64,000 nt of DNA from Streptomyces sp. NRRL WC-3626 (GCF_000718785.1 NZ_JOCA01000006.1:62001-126000); one strand, 5' to 3'. Positions 33,669 through 43,697 are shown, numbered from the stretch's first letter. Numbers and translations: made by a program. Notes: generated by a model not told the origin, from the letters alone.

Positions 33669-34616
33669 TCACGACTCCTGGTGGGAGAGGGCTCGTACGG
33701 TGCGGGACGGGCTGGGTCGGCCCAGATGGGCGGCCATCCAGACGCTCGTGGCGACCAGACGGCCGAGATCGACTCCGGTGTCGATGCCGAGACCCCGCAG
33801 CATCCACACGAGGTCTTCGGTGGCGAGATTGCCGGTGGCGGACTTCGCGTACGGGCAGCCGCCCAGTCCGCCGGCGGAGGCGTCGACCGTGGTGACGCCG
33901 TGCTGGAGCGCGGCCAGCGTGTTGGACAGGGCCTGGCCGTAGGTGTCGTGGAAGTGCACGGCCAGCGCGGACACGGGCACGTCCGCCGCGCCGAGCGCCG
34001 TGAGCAGCGCCGACACATGGCCCGGGGTCGCCACCCCGATCGTGTCGCCCAGGCTCAGTTCGTCGCAGCCCATGTCCAGCAGGGCCCGGCACACCTTCAC
34101 CACCTGGGCGAGGGGGACCGCGCCCTCCCACGGATCCCCGAAGCACATCGAGAGATAGCCGCGGACATGGACGCCCTCCGCCTTCGCCCGGGTCACCACC
34201 GGCTCGAACATCGCCAGCGCCTCGTCGACCGTACGGTTGAGATTGGCCTTGGCGAAGGACTCCGTGGCACTGGCGAACACCGCCACCCGCCTCGCGCCCA
34301 GCGCCAGCGCGCGGTCCAGTCCGCGCTCGTTCGGCACCAGCACCGGCAGGGCGACCGGCAGGTCGGACACCGCCGGGTACAGCTCCTCGGCGTCCGCCAG
34401 CTGCGGCACCCACCGGGGGTGCACGAAGCTCGTCGCCTCGATGGTGCTCAGACCGGTGCCGGCCAGCCGGCGGACGAACTCCGCCTTGACGGCCGTCGGC
34501 ACGGTCGCCTTCTCGTTCTGCAGTCCGTCGCGCGCGCCGACCTCGTGGACACGGACCCGCGCGGGCAGCCCCGCGGCCGGTACGGCCATGGGCAGGCCCA
34601 GTTCCGGGGCGTTCAT
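33669..34616 (-). CDS. Hydroxymethylglutaryl-CoA lyase
   Basis: The 315-residue class I aldolase-fold lyase has the HMGL motifs: [19 protein letters not shown] (catalytic Arg and Asp), [38 protein letters not shown] (metal-binding His-x-His) and [24 protein letters not shown] (catalytic Cys loop). It splits HMG-CoA into acetoacetate and acetyl-CoA, the last step of leucine catabolism. The ATG overlaps the carboxylase alpha stop, and the dehydrogenase follows directly. Confidence 0.93.
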   Translation of the reverse strand: MNAPELGLPMAVPAAGLPARVRVHEVGARDGLQNEKATVPTAVKAEFVRRLAGTGLSTIEATSFVHPRWVPQLADAEELYPAVSDLPVALPVLVPNERGLDRALALGARRVAVFASATESFAKANLNRTVDEALAMFEPVVTRAKAEGVHVRGYLSMCFGDPWEGAVPLAQVVKVCRALLDMGCDELSLGDTIGVATPGHVSALLTALGAADVPVSALAVHFHDTYGQALSNTLAALQHGVTTVDASAGGLGGCPYAKSATGNLATEDLVWMLRGLGIDTGVDLGRLVATSVWMAAHLGRPSPSRTVRALSHQES

Positions 34617-36544
34617 GCCGTCTCCTCCTCCACCGGTGCGATGACCGCCAGCACCTGGTCCATCGCGACCGTCGTGCCCGGGGCCACGTCCAGTTCCGTG
34701 ACCGTGCCGGCGTGCGGGGCGGAGATGACGTGCTCCATCTTCATCGCCTCCACCACCAGCAGGCTCTGCCCCGCGCTCACCTCGTCGCCGACGGCGACCT
34801 TCACCACTGTCACCGTGCCGGGCATCGGCGCGGTCAGCGAGTCGGCGCCCGCCTGGCCGGCGCGGGTGAGAGACGCGGCGACCGGGTCGTGGTCGCGGAC
34901 GTGCCAGGCGTCGCCGTCCCGGCCGATCCAGTCGGCGGCGCGGTGGAAGGTGTGGCGTACGCCGTCCAGGGTCACCGCCACGCGGTCGCCGGTGACCGTG
35001 TGGACGCCGCGCGGGGTGTGCGCCACCGGGTCCGTGACGCGCAGGTGGAACGCGGCCGGTTTCGGGGTGCCGCCCAGACGCCAGCCGTCCGGCACCGAGA
35101 ACGGATCCGTCCACCCGCCCGCGGCCGGCCTCAGCGCCTCCAGACGTACGGCCGCGGCGGCCTCGTACACCTCCTCGGGCACCTCGGTGGAGACGAGGTT
35201 CTCCACCTCGCGCTCCACCAGCCCCGTGTCCATGTCGCCCGACACCACTGCCGGATGCGCCAGCAGCCGCCGCAGGAACCCGGCGTTCGTCTGCACGCCC
35301 AGCGTCACCGTCTCCGCCAGCGCCGCCCGGAGCCTGCGCAGCGCCGTCGCGCGGTCGGGGCCGTACGCGATCACCTTCGACAGCATCGGGTCGTAGAGGC
35401 TGCCGACCTCCGTGCCCTCGCTCAGCCCCGAGTCGGTGCGCACACCGTCGCCCCGCGGCTCGCGCAGCCTCAGCACCGTGCCCCCGGAGGGGAGGAAGCC
35501 CCGCGCGGGGTCCTCCGCGCAGATACGGGCCTCCACCGCGTGCCCGGTGAGCGTGACGCCGTCCTGCCCGAAGCCGAGCGGCTCGCCCGCCGCGACCCTC
35601 AGCTGCCACTCCACCAGATCGAGCCCCGTGACCAGCTCGGTGACCGGGTGCTCCACCTGGAGGCGGGTGTTCATCTCCATGAAGTAGTACGACGACGGAT
35701 CGCCGCCCGGCACGATGAACTCCACCGTGCCCGCGCCCCGGTAACCGCACGAGCGGGCCGCCTGGACCGCGGCCTCGCCCATCGCCGCCCGGGTCTCCTC
35801 GTCGAGGAGCACACTGGGCGCCTCCTCGATCACCTTCTGGTGCCGGCGCTGGAGCGAGCACTCGCGCTCGCCCAGATGGACGACGCCCCCGTGCCCGTCG
35901 GCCAGCACCTGGATCTCGATGTGCCGGGGACGGTCGATCCACCGCTCCACCAGCAGCGTGTCGTCACCGAAGGAGGCGCGGGCCTCCCGTCGTGCGGCGG
36001 CGATCTCGTCGGCCAGCGCCGCGACGTCCCGCACCAGCCGCATGCCCTTGCCGCCGCCGCCCGCCGACGGCTTCAGCAGCACCGGCATCCCGATCCCGCG
36101 GGCCGCCCCGGCGAGCTCCTCGTCCGTGAGACCGCTGCCGCTCGACCCCGGCACCACCGGCACCCCGGCCGCCCGCACCGTCTCCTTCGCCCGGATCTTG
36201 TCGCCCATCAGCGCGATCGCGTCCGCCGGCGGCCCGATGAACACCAGCCCCGCCTCCGCGCACGCCCGCGCGAACCCGGCGTTCTCCGCGAGGAACCCGT
36301 ACCCCGGGTGAACGGCCTGCGCTCCGGTGCGGGCGGCCGCCTCCAGCAGCCGCTCCACCGACAGATAGCTCTCCGACGCCGCCGCCGGACCGATCCGTAC
36401 CGCCGTGTCGGCCTCCCGTACATGACGGGCGTCGGCGTCCGCGTCGGAGTACACCGCCACCGAACGCACGCCCATCGACCGCAGCGTACGGATGACACGG
36501 ACCGCGATCTCGCCCCGGTTGGCCACAAGCACTGTCTCGAACAT
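34613..36544 (-). CDS. Biotin carboxylase/carrier alpha subunit, probably methylcrotonyl-CoA carboxylase
   Basis: The 643-residue protein begins [25 protein letters not shown]. The ATP-grasp biotin carboxylase domain spans ~residues 1-450 ([28 protein letters not shown]). A linker domain follows, then the biotinyl domain at the C-terminus with the lysine motif [11 protein letters not shown]. It carboxylates its own biotin and passes CO2 to the beta subunit encoded upstream. The symbol is left blank because acetyl/propionyl-CoA carboxylase alpha chains look similar; the neighbours favour 3-methylcrotonyl-CoA. Confidence 0.92.
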   Translation of the reverse strand: MFETVLVANRGEIAVRVIRTLRSMGVRSVAVYSDADADARHVREADTAVRIGPAAASESYLSVERLLEAAARTGAQAVHPGYGFLAENAGFARACAEAGLVFIGPPADAIALMGDKIRAKETVRAAGVPVVPGSSGSGLTDEELAGAARGIGMPVLLKPSAGGGGKGMRLVRDVAALADEIAAARREARASFGDDTLLVERWIDRPRHIEIQVLADGHGGVVHLGERECSLQRRHQKVIEEAPSVLLDEETRAAMGEAAVQAARSCGYRGAGTVEFIVPGGDPSSYYFMEMNTRLQVEHPVTELVTGLDLVEWQLRVAAGEPLGFGQDGVTLTGHAVEARICAEDPARGFLPSGGTVLRLREPRGDGVRTDSGLSEGTEVGSLYDPMLSKVIAYGPDRATALRRLRAALAETVTLGVQTNAGFLRRLLAHPAVVSGDMDTGLVEREVENLVSTEVPEEVYEAAAAVRLEALRPAAGGWTDPFSVPDGWRLGGTPKPAAFHLRVTDPVAHTPRGVHTVTGDRVAVTLDGVRHTFHRAADWIGRDGDAWHVRDHDPVAASLTRAGQAGADSLTAPMPGTVTVVKVAVGDEVSAGQSLLVVEAMKMEHVISAPHAGTVTELDVAPGTTVAMDQVLAVIAPVEEETA

Positions 36545-36558
36545 CGTTGTCCGTCCCC

Positions 36559-38175
36559 TCACATCCGGAAGACGCCGAACTGAGGGTCGCTCAGTGGCGC
36601 GTTGGCGCACGCGGTCAGGGCCAGGCCCAGGACCTGCCGGGTCTCCATCGGGTCGATCACGCCGTCGTCCCAGAGGCGGGCCGTCGCGTAGTAGGCGTTC
36701 CCCTGATGCTCGTACTGCGCGCGGATCGGCGCCTTGAAGTCGTCCTCGTCCCGCGCGGACCACTCCTCGCCGCGCCCCTCCAGCTGGTCCCGCTTCACGG
36801 TCGCGAGGACGGACGCGGCCTGCTCACCGCCCATCACCGAGATCTTGGCGTTCGGCCACATCCACAGGAAGCGCGGCGAGTACGCCCTGCCGCACATCGA
36901 GTAGTTCCCCGCGCCGTACGACCCGCCGACCACCACCGTCAGCTTCGGCACCCGCGTGCACGCGACCGCCGTGACCATCTTGGCGCCGTGCTTGGCGATA
37001 CCGCCCGCCTCGTAGTCCCGGCCCACCATGAAGCCCGAGATGTTCTGCAGGAACACCAGCGGGATGCCGCGCTGGTCGCACAGCTCGATGAAGTGCGCGC
37101 CCTTCTGCGCCGACTCCGAGAACAGGATGCCGTTGTTGGCGACGATCCCCACCGGATGCCCGTGGATCCGGGCGAAGCCGGTGACCAGCGTCTGCCCGAA
37201 CTCCGACTTGAACTCGGCGAAACGGGAGCCGTCGACGACCCGCGCGATGATCTCGCGTACGTCGTAGGGGGTGCGGGAGTCGACCGGCACCGCCCCGTAC
37301 AGCCCCGCCGGGTCCGCCTTCGGCGCGACGGCGGGCTCGACCGCCCAGGGGAGGGAGCCCCGCGCGGGGAGCGTGGAGACGATCGTCCGCACGATCCGCA
37401 GCGCGTGCGCGTCGTCCTCCGCGAGATGGTCGGTCACGCCCGACACCCGCGAGTGGACCTCGCCGCCGCCCAGCTCCTCCGCCGTCACCACCTCACCCGT
37501 GGCCGCCTTCACCAGCGGCGGGCCGCCCAGGAAGATCGTGCCCTGCCCCCGGACGATCACCGCCTCGTCGCTCATCGCCGGGACGTACGCCCCGCCCGCC
37601 GTGCACGAACCGAGCACCGCCGCGATCTGCGGGATGCCGGCGCCGGACATCCGGGCCTGGTTGTAGAAGATCCGCCCGAAGTGGTCCCGGTCCGGGAACA
37701 CCTCGTCCTGCATCGGCAGGAAGGCGCCCCCCGAGTCCACCAGGTAGACGCACGGCAGCCGGTTGTCCAGGGCCACCTCCTGCGCGCGCAGGTGCTTCTT
37801 CACCGTCATCGGGTAGTACGTGCCGCCCTTGACCGTGGCGTCGTTGGCCACGACCACGCACTCGCGGCCGCTCACCCGCCCGATCCCGGCGATCACCCCC
37901 GCCGCCGGGGCCTGTCCCTCGTACATCCCGTCGGCCGCCAGCGGGGCCAGCTCCAGGAAGGGCGAGCCGGGGTCGAGGAGCGTGTCCACCCGGTCGCGCG
38001 GGAGCAGTTTCCCGCGCGCCGTGTGCCGTGCCCGCGCCCGCTCGCCACCGCCGAGCGCCGCCGCGGCCAGCTTGCCGCGCAGCTCCCCGACGAGGGCGCG
38101 GTGCGCCTCCTCGTTGGCCCGAAAGGCCTCCGACGCGGGGTCTGCCGCGCTGTGAAGCTCCGGTGCCTCATGCAT
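36559..38175 (-). CDS. Carboxyltransferase beta subunit, probably methylcrotonyl-CoA carboxylase
   Basis: The 538-residue protein carries N- and C-terminal crotonase-fold carboxyltransferase domains. Landmarks include [60 protein letters not shown] and [28 protein letters not shown]. The [21 protein letters not shown] start and the [22 protein letters not shown] segment are characteristic of MCC beta rather than PccB. It is first in the leucine operon, with two TetR-type palindromes just upstream. Confidence 0.92.
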   Translation of the reverse strand: MHEAPELHSAADPASEAFRANEEAHRALVGELRGKLAAAALGGGERARARHTARGKLLPRDRVDTLLDPGSPFLELAPLAADGMYEGQAPAAGVIAGIGRVSGRECVVVANDATVKGGTYYPMTVKKHLRAQEVALDNRLPCVYLVDSGGAFLPMQDEVFPDRDHFGRIFYNQARMSGAGIPQIAAVLGSCTAGGAYVPAMSDEAVIVRGQGTIFLGGPPLVKAATGEVVTAEELGGGEVHSRVSGVTDHLAEDDAHALRIVRTIVSTLPARGSLPWAVEPAVAPKADPAGLYGAVPVDSRTPYDVREIIARVVDGSRFAEFKSEFGQTLVTGFARIHGHPVGIVANNGILFSESAQKGAHFIELCDQRGIPLVFLQNISGFMVGRDYEAGGIAKHGAKMVTAVACTRVPKLTVVVGGSYGAGNYSMCGRAYSPRFLWMWPNAKISVMGGEQAASVLATVKRDQLEGRGEEWSARDEDDFKAPIRAQYEHQGNAYYATARLWDDGVIDPMETRQVLGLALTACANAPLSDPQFGVFRM

Positions 38176-38195
38176 CCTGCGGGTCCCCTCACCTT

Positions 38196-38211
38196 GTTAA
38201 TGAGCGTTAAC
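38196..38211. promoter_or_regulatory. TetR-type operator candidate 1, leucine operon
   Basis: GTTAATGAGCGTTAAC is a near-perfect 16-bp inverted repeat, 21 bp before the carboxyltransferase start and on the divergent tetR side. Confidence 0.7.
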
Positions 38212-38224
38212 GCATTTCCTCCAG

Positions 38225-38240
38225 GTTAACGACCGCTAAC
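38225..38240. promoter_or_regulatory. TetR-type operator candidate 2, leucine operon
   Basis: GTTAACGACCGCTAAC is a second inverted repeat of the same form, 29 bp centre to centre from the first and 23 bp before the tetR ATG. The spacing places the two sites on similar faces of the helix. Confidence 0.7.
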
Positions 38241-38262
38241 CCCGCTGTCTAGAATCGTCTCC

Positions 38263-38862
38263 ATGGCCACCAGAACCGACGCCCCGACCCGCCGTGAGCA
38301 GATCCTCAAGGAGGCCGCGCGGCTCTTCGCCGAACGCGGTTTCCACGGCGTCGGGGTCGACGAGATAGGCGCCGCGGTCGGCATCAGCGGCCCCGGGCTC
38401 TACCGGCACTTCGCGGGCAAGGACGCGATGCTCGCGGAACTGCTGGTCGGGATCAGCGGCTCGCTGCTGACCGGCGCGAAGCAGCGCCTGAAGGAGGCCG
38501 ACGGGGTCGCGGCCCCCGAGGCGGTCCTCGACTCGCTGATCGAGGGGCACATCGACTTCGCGCTCGACGACCGCCCGCTCATCACCCTGCACGACCGTGA
38601 GCTGGACCGCCTCCGGGACAGTGACCGCAAGCTGGTCCGCCAGCTCCAGCGGCAGTACGTCGAGCTGTGGGTGGGGGTGGTGCGTGAGCTGTACCCGGAG
38701 CTGACCGAACCGGCCGCCCGCTCGGCGGTCCACTCGGTGTTCGGCCTGCTCAACTCCACCCCGCACCTGACCCGCCCGGGGTCGCTCCCCGGGCGGGCGA
38801 CGACGGCCGGGCTGCTGCACCGGATGGCGCGGGGGGCGTTCGAGGCGGCCGGTGCGCGGTGA
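38263..38862 (+). CDS. TetR-family regulator of the leucine/acyl-CoA operon
   Basis: The 199-residue repressor-type protein has an N-terminal HTH (RREQILKEAARLFAERGFHGVGVDEIGAAVGISGPGLYRHFAGKDAMLAELL) and a ligand-binding C-terminal domain (~residues 60-199) of the SACE_7040-like or fatty-acid-responsive TetR type. The likely ligand is an acyl-CoA from branched-chain catabolism, which is inference. It is divergent from the carboxylase operon over 87 bp that contain two palindromes, so it probably represses that operon and itself. Confidence 0.9.
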   Translation: MATRTDAPTRREQILKEAARLFAERGFHGVGVDEIGAAVGISGPGLYRHFAGKDAMLAELLVGISGSLLTGAKQRLKEADGVAAPEAVLDSLIEGHIDFALDDRPLITLHDRELDRLRDSDRKLVRQLQRQYVELWVGVVRELYPELTEPAARSAVHSVFGLLNSTPHLTRPGSLPGRATTAGLLHRMARGAFEAAGAR

Positions 38863-38934
38863 CCCCGGGGGAGTGACGAGTGTTACGGGGGCTCCGCTCT
38901 GGACGGCTGTAGATACTCGCCGGTATCTTTGATC

Positions 38935-38948
38935 TGAGCGAGCGCTTA
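38935..38948. promoter_or_regulatory. Related palindrome upstream of acdH
   Basis: TGAGCGAGCGCTTA has the same T-N-A-G-C-G/C-G-C-T-N-A plan as the leucine-operon palindromes and lies ~100 bp before the acyl-CoA dehydrogenase start. It may be a third site for the TetR encoded upstream. Confidence 0.5.
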
Positions 38949-39047
38949 GACACGTGGGACCGTAACCATCAATTGAGGAACCCCCACGGCGAGCAACCAC
39001 GTACGCGAGAGCGGCGCCGGCTTAGGCGCAAGAAGGGGTGGCGGACA

Positions 39048-40205
39048 GTGCGCCGTACGGTTTTCAACGAGGATCACGAGGCGTTCCGGGAGACCATCCG
39101 CGCCTTCATCGAGGCCGAGGTCGTCCCCGTCTACGACGAGTGGTTCGCGGCGGGCCAGGCACCCCGCGACTTCTACTACAAGCTCGGTGAGCTGGGCATC
39201 TTCGGCATCAGCGTGCCGGAGGAGTTCGGCGGCGCGGGCATGGACACCCACAAGTTCGAGGCCGTCCTCTACGAGGAGACCGCCCGCGCGGGCGTCCAGT
39301 TCGGCGGCTCCGGTGTGCACGTGCTGCTCGCCCTGCCGTACCTCAAGATGCTCGCCACCGACGAGCAGAAGAAGCGCTTCCTGCCGAAGTTCGTCTCCGG
39401 CGAGGAGATGTGGGCCATCGCGATGACCGAGCCGGGCACCGGCTCCGACCTCGCGGGCATGAAGACCACCGCCAAGCTCAGCGCGGACGGCACCCACTAC
39501 GTCCTCAACGGCGCCAAGACCTTCATCACCGGCGGCGTCCACGCCGACAAGGTGATCGTCTGCGCCCGCACCGACGCCCCGTCGGCCGAGGACCGCCGCC
39601 ACGGCATCTCCCTGTTCGCCGTCGACACCAAGTCCGAGGGCTACTCCGTCGGCCGCAAGCTCGACAAGCTCGGCCTGAAGACCTCCGACACCGCCGAACT
39701 GGCCTTCGTCGACGTCAAGGTCCCCGTCGAGGACCTTCTCGGCGAGGAGAACAAGGGCTTCTCCTACCTCGGCCACAACCTCGCCTCCGAGCGCTGGGGC
39801 ATCGCCTTCGGCGCCTACGCGCAGGCCAAGGCCGCCGTCCGGTTCGCCAAGCAGTACGTGCAGGAGCGCACCGTCTTCGGCAAGCCCGTCGCCCACTTCC
39901 AGAACACCAAGTTCGAACTGGCCGCCTGCCAGGCCGAGGTCGACGCCGCCGAGGCCGTCGCCGACCGCGCCACCGAGGCCCTGGACGCCGGCGAGCTCAC
40001 CCCCGCCGAGGCCGCCTCCGCCAAGCTGTTCTGCACCGAGGTCGCCCACCGCGTCATCGACCGCTGCCTCCAGCTGCACGGCGGCTACGGCTACATGAAC
40101 GAGTACCCGATCGCCCGCCTGTACGCGGACAACCGGGTCAACCGCATCTACGGCGGCACCAGCGAGATCATGAAGTCGATCATCGCGAAGGACATGGGTC
40201 TGTAA
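39048..40205 (+). CDS. acdH: Acyl-CoA dehydrogenase (AcdH-like)
   Basis: The 385-residue flavoprotein starts at a GTG giving RRTVFNEDHEAFRETIRAFIEAEVVP. It has MWAIAMTEPGTGSDLAGMKTTA (FAD and substrate), LAFVDVKVPVEDLLGEENKGF and the C-terminal QLHGGYGYMNEYPIARLYADNRVNRIYGGTSEIMKSII. The sequence and neighbourhood resemble AcdH of S. coelicolor, a dehydrogenase implicated in branched-chain acyl-CoA oxidation. It is transcribed from its own promoter region (185 bp) and followed 34 bp later by a thioesterase gene. Substrate range cannot be read from sequence; the symbol is from memory of that locus. Confidence 0.85.
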   Translation: MRRTVFNEDHEAFRETIRAFIEAEVVPVYDEWFAAGQAPRDFYYKLGELGIFGISVPEEFGGAGMDTHKFEAVLYEETARAGVQFGGSGVHVLLALPYLKMLATDEQKKRFLPKFVSGEEMWAIAMTEPGTGSDLAGMKTTAKLSADGTHYVLNGAKTFITGGVHADKVIVCARTDAPSAEDRRHGISLFAVDTKSEGYSVGRKLDKLGLKTSDTAELAFVDVKVPVEDLLGEENKGFSYLGHNLASERWGIAFGAYAQAKAAVRFAKQYVQERTVFGKPVAHFQNTKFELAACQAEVDAAEAVADRATEALDAGELTPAEAASAKLFCTEVAHRVIDRCLQLHGGYGYMNEYPIARLYADNRVNRIYGGTSEIMKSIIAKDMGL

Positions 40206-40239
40206 GCCCCGCGAAACCCCTGCCGTATACAACTGACCC

Positions 40240-41106
40240 ATGAGCCAGGCACTCCAGGAACTCCTCGATCTGCTCGACCTCGAGCAGATCGAGGAGAACA
40301 TCTTCCGCGGCCGCTCGCGCAGCGCCGTCGTCCCCCGCGTCTTCGGCGGTCAGGTCGCGGCGCAGGCGCTGGTCGCCGCCGGGCGGACCGTCCCCGAGGA
40401 CCGGCCCGCCCACTCCCTGCACGCGTACTTCCTGCGCCCCGGCGACCCCGGCGCGCCCATCGTCTACACCGTCGACCGGATCCGCGACGGCCGCTCCTTC
40501 ACCACCCGTCGGGTGGTCGCGGTCCAGCACGGCAAGCCGATCTTCCACCTCTCCGCGTCCTTCCAGACGTACGAGGAGGGCCTGGACCACCAGGACCCGA
40601 TGCCGGCGTCCACCGACCCGGACACGCTCCCCACCTCGGAGGAACGCCTGCGCGGCTACGCCCACCTCGCGCCCGAGGTCGTGGACCGCTTCCTGGAGGC
40701 ACGCGCCGCCGTCGACCTGCGCTACGTCGACGAGCCGCCGTACGGCCGCTTCGGCGAGCCCCGCGAACCCCACTCCCAGGTGTGGTTCCGCACCAACGGC
40801 AAACTCGCCGACGACCCCCTGCTGCACGTCGTCCTCGCCACGTACGTCTCCGACATGACGCTGCTCGACTCCGTCCTCCTCGCCCACGGGCGCGGCGGCT
40901 GGGCCGTCGGCGACGTCGTCGGCGCGTCACTGGACCACGCCATGTGGTTCCACCGCCCGTTCCGCGCGGACGAATGGCTCCTGTACGACCAGCAGTCCCC
41001 GACGGCCCACGGCGGCCGAGGCCTCGGCCAGGCCCGCATCCACACCCAGGACGGCCGCCTCGCGGTCACGGTGATCCAGGAGGGCGTCGTCCGGGTTCCC
41101 CGGTGA
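40240..41106 (+). CDS. TesB-type acyl-CoA thioesterase II
   Basis: The 288-residue double-hotdog enzyme begins MSQALQELLDLLDLEQIEENIFRG. The N-terminal hotdog contains RVFGGQVAAQALVAAGRTVP and SLHAYFLRPGDPGAPIVYTV; the C-terminal hotdog contains DMTLLDSVLLAHG and SLDHAMWFHRPFRADEWLLYDQQSPTAHGGRGLGQARI, holding the Asp-Thr/Gln catalytic constellation of TesB. It hydrolyses acyl-CoAs to free CoA and may relieve acyl-CoA build-up during branched-chain catabolism. It is probably cotranscribed with the dehydrogenase gene. Confidence 0.92.
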   Translation: MSQALQELLDLLDLEQIEENIFRGRSRSAVVPRVFGGQVAAQALVAAGRTVPEDRPAHSLHAYFLRPGDPGAPIVYTVDRIRDGRSFTTRRVVAVQHGKPIFHLSASFQTYEEGLDHQDPMPASTDPDTLPTSEERLRGYAHLAPEVVDRFLEARAAVDLRYVDEPPYGRFGEPREPHSQVWFRTNGKLADDPLLHVVLATYVSDMTLLDSVLLAHGRGGWAVGDVVGASLDHAMWFHRPFRADEWLLYDQQSPTAHGGRGLGQARIHTQDGRLAVTVIQEGVVRVPR

Positions 41107-41124
41107 GGCGGGCAGCCCCGGGAA

Positions 41125-41159
41125 GGCCGTGCCCGCCGTACCGGGATCGGAGCACGGCC
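41125..41159. terminator. Weak hairpin between convergent thioesterase and conserved gene
   Basis: GGCCGTGC at 41125-41132 pairs with GCACGGCC at 41152-41159 (8 bp). Position between convergent stops supports a terminator; the loop is long. Confidence 0.4.
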
Positions 41160-41166
41160 CGGTTGC

Positions 41167-41955
41167 CTAGAGGAGGCCCGCCTCCGTCAGGAGGTAGGCC
41201 GTCATCGGGTCGTAGTGGCGGGGGCTTGTCACGTGGTCGTCGAGGGGGACCGTGACCTGGACCGTGCCCTCGGACTCGGCGACGAACAGGGCCGGGTCGT
41301 TGCAGTCGGCGTAGCCGACGGAGTCGACGCCGTACTGTCCCGCCGCACCCGCCCAGCCGTGGTCCGCGACGACCAGGTCCGGCAGCGGGCGGCCCTCGCG
41401 CTCCAGCGTCGTCAGGATCGCCTTCATCGGCTCACCCGAGTGCGTGTGCCACAGGGTCGCGCCGTGCTCCAGCATCGCCACGTCCGCGAACTGCATCACA
41501 TAGCCCTCGTCCGTCGTCAGCCCGTCCGGGATGACGACGATCTCGCAGCCGGCGCCCCGCAGCGCGGCGGCCGTCGCCCGGTGCACATCCAGCAGCCCGC
41601 CCGGGTGACCGGTCGCGAACAGCACCCGCTGCTGCCCGTCCGCCGCCTTGCGCAGCCGCCCCGCCATGCGTTCGAGCCCGGCCACCGTCAGCTCCGGGTC
41701 GATGGTGTCCTGCCCGTACCGGTACTGCGGGTCGTCGTTGACGCCGACCCGCTCCGCCATCACCGCCAGCACGTCCTGCTCGTCCGTCCAGCGGTCGCCG
41801 AGCTCCAGGCCGAGCCAGAAATGGCGGTCGCCGTTCGCCAGCTTGCGGTAGTGGGAGAGGTTGTTCTCGCGCGGCGTCGCCACATCCCCCGCGATGCGGG
41901 TGGCGACCAGGTGTTCGAGAAGTTCGGCGCGGCTGGGTGTCCCGGGTATCGGCAT
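41167..41955 (-). CDS. Conserved actinobacterial protein, often annotated as phosphatase
   Basis: The 262-residue protein begins MPIPGTPSRAELLEHLVATRIAGDV. It is soluble and has no signal peptide. Conserved-looking motifs are ENNLSHYRKLANGDRHFWLGLELGD, VLFATGHPGGLLDVHRATAAAL, GATLWHTHSGEPM and LVVADHGWAGAAGQYGVDSVGYADCNDP. The His- and Asp-rich motifs would suit a metal-dependent hydrolase. I remember this type only as a streptomycete 'phosphatase' without biochemical proof. It is convergent with the thioesterase gene and near the PucR gene. Confidence 0.65.
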   Translation of the reverse strand: MPIPGTPSRAELLEHLVATRIAGDVATPRENNLSHYRKLANGDRHFWLGLELGDRWTDEQDVLAVMAERVGVNDDPQYRYGQDTIDPELTVAGLERMAGRLRKAADGQQRVLFATGHPGGLLDVHRATAAALRGAGCEIVVIPDGLTTDEGYVMQFADVAMLEHGATLWHTHSGEPMKAILTTLEREGRPLPDLVVADHGWAGAAGQYGVDSVGYADCNDPALFVAESEGTVQVTVPLDDHVTSPRHYDPMTAYLLTEAGLL

Positions 41956-42054
41956 GCCCCCATTGTGGGGCAGCGGCCTGTGGGCGTCCCTGGCGTATCG
42001 CGCGCTGGGACGTGCGTCACGTACTCAGACGACTGCGTACCGCTACTCAGATCC

Positions 42055-43656
42055 TCAGGTGCGGCGCAGCGCGAACCACAGTTCCATCCGTACGTCCGGG
42101 TCGTCCAGGTCCGCCTCCAGCAGCGCCGCGCAGCGGGCGACGCGCTGCCGCACGGTGTTGCGGTGCACGGACAGGGCCACCGCCGTACGGTCCCAACTGC
42201 CGTGCAGGGAAAGCCAGGTGCGAAGCGTGTCCATGAGGGCGGGGGCGGCCGCTATCGGCGCGAGCAGGGTCCGGGCGTGGACGTCCGCGTCGTGCGGTTC
42301 GACGAGGTCGGCGAGGGCGGGGCGGTCGCCGTGCCGGAGCAGGGGTGTGCGGAGGGCGCGGGCCCGGGAGAGGGCGCGGGCGGCCTGGGTGTCGGCGGCC
42401 GGCCAGTCCTCGGGCGTGACGGTCGTGCTGACGCCGAGGGTCCAGCCGGGGAGCGGGTCCACGGGGCGGTCGGCCGGCACCAGGGCGCGGACGGTCTCGC
42501 CCGTCGGGTCGATCAGGGGGGAGCCGAGGGCGGTGGCGAGGGCGGCGGTGGCGAGGGGCTCGGGGGGTTCCTGGGTGTTCGGCCGGGCGTGCACCACGTG
42601 CCAGAGCTTCTCGCCGAGGAGGGGGGCCACGTCCTCGGGCGAGGCGCCGAGGAGGAGACGGACGAGGGCGGAGGCGCCGGCTTCGGTGGTGCGGGATTGG
42701 TGGGGGGCGGTGAGGAGGGTGAGCAGGACCGCCGCGGCGGAGGCGATGGTGTGGTCGCCGGGGGTGCGGTGGGGGGCGGCGATGCCGAGCACGTGGCCGT
42801 GGGGGCCCAGGGCGTAGGCGGTGAGATGGGTGCCGTTCGCCGTGTCGGTGGCTGACGTGGGGGTGGGCCGGGGGGTGTTGCGCGGCTCGGCGCCGCGAGG
42901 TGCCGCTGCGCGCACCCTCCCCCACTCTCGGCTTGGCTCGAGCGGGGGGACCCCCGTCGCCCCAGCGGCACGACTGCCCGCAGTTGCGTCGGCGCGGTCG
43001 GCCGTAGGCGCGGTGGCGGGGCGGACCACCTGGGTCAGGGTGGTCAGGGCTCGGCGTGCTTCCGGGGCGGGGGGCGGGCCCGCCGTGGCCAGTTCGGTGG
43101 AGTCCGGGGAGTACAGGGCGGCCCAGCCGCCGACGCGTTGGGCCAGTTGGTGGAGGAGCGGGGCGAGCGGGTCCGGGCGGGACGCCGCGGCGGCCAGGCT
43201 CTGCTGGGCCTCCGTGACGCGCCGCAGCTCGGCCAGCCGGGCCTGGGCCATCAGCTGCCAGACCGCCCGCGCCACCCCCGAGAACGTGGTCCTCGGCGGC
43301 ACCTCCAGCAGCGGCAGTCCATGCATCTCGCACGCCTCCACCAGCGCCCCCGGCACCGCGTCGTGCACCGGTGCCAGGCCGAACCCGAGCGCCGCCCCGC
43401 CCGCCGCCACGATCCGGGAGACGTACGCGTCGAAGTACCCCGCCCCCGCCCCCTGAGGGATGTGCACCCCCGCCGACAGCAGCAGCTCCCCGCCCAGCAG
43501 ATACGGATACGGGTCCGCCATCTCCGAGGCATGTGCCCAGTGCACGACCGTGGCGGGATCGTCGGGTCCCGCGACGCGGCGCAGACCCAGGTCCGCGCGG
43601 GCCAGCAGGGCCTCCAGGGACACGGGTGGCGTGGGCGGCACCATGGGATCCGACAT
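42055..43656 (-). CDS. PucR-family transcriptional regulator carrying an inserted palindromic element
   Basis: The 533-residue protein starts [25 protein letters not shown] after GGAGGA. Residues ~15-140 match the PucR N-terminal sensor domain ([23 protein letters not shown]). The C-terminus carries the PucR HTH_30 domain ([33 protein letters not shown]). Between ~residues 215 and 260 the coding sequence runs through a Streptomyces dispersed repeat (see 42900-42971), giving an Arg/Pro/Ala-rich insert. PucR proteins control purine, amine or amino-acid use. Divergence from the ureohydrolase operon makes that operon its likely target. Confidence 0.88.
   Translation of the reverse strand: MSDPMVPPTPPVSLEALLARADLGLRRVAGPDDPATVVHWAHASEMADPYPYLLGGELLLSAGVHIPQGAGAGYFDAYVSRIVAAGGAALGFGLAPVHDAVPGALVEACEMHGLPLLEVPPRTTFSGVARAVWQLMAQARLAELRRVTEAQQSLAAAASRPDPLAPLLHQLAQRVGGWAALYSPDSTELATAGPPPAPEARRALTTLTQVVRPATAPTADRADATAGSRAAGATGVPPLEPSREWGRVRAAAPRGAEPRNTPRPTPTSATDTANGTHLTAYALGPHGHVLGIAAPHRTPGDHTIASAAAVLLTLLTAPHQSRTTEAGASALVRLLLGASPEDVAPLLGEKLWHVVHARPNTQEPPEPLATAALATALGSPLIDPTGETVRALVPADRPVDPLPGWTLGVSTTVTPEDWPAADTQAARALSRARALRTPLLRHGDRPALADLVEPHDADVHARTLLAPIAAAPALMDTLRTWLSLHGSWDRTAVALSVHRNTVRQRVARCAALLEADLDDPDVRMELWFALRRT
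42900..42971. repeat. 72-bp palindromic repeat inserted in the PucR gene
   Basis: GTGCCGCTG at 42900-42908 and CAGCGGCAC at 42963-42971 are perfect terminal inverted repeats. Between them lies CTCCCCCACTCTCGGCTTGG, then CTCGAGCGGGGGGACCCCC, a motif familiar from Streptomyces intergenic regions. Here the element is translated in frame inside the linker of the regulator. Confidence 0.75.
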
Positions 43657-43665
43657 GCTGGACAC

Positions 43666-43697
43666 TTCCTCCAGTCCGCGCGACGGGAATGGAGGAA
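43666..43697. promoter_or_regulatory. Inverted repeat in PucR/ureohydrolase divergent promoter
   Basis: TTCCTCCA (43666-43673) and TGGAGGAA (43690-43697) form an 8-bp inverted repeat with a 16-bp gap. The left arm is also the ribosome binding site of the PucR gene, so part of the symmetry may be coincidental. Confidence 0.35.

Noticed and set aside
36559-38175. Acetyl- or propionyl-CoA carboxylase as the product of the alpha/beta pair
   Set aside because: Not excluded chemically, but the beta subunit motifs and the adjacent HMG-CoA lyase and acyl-CoA dehydrogenase make methylcrotonyl-CoA the better call.
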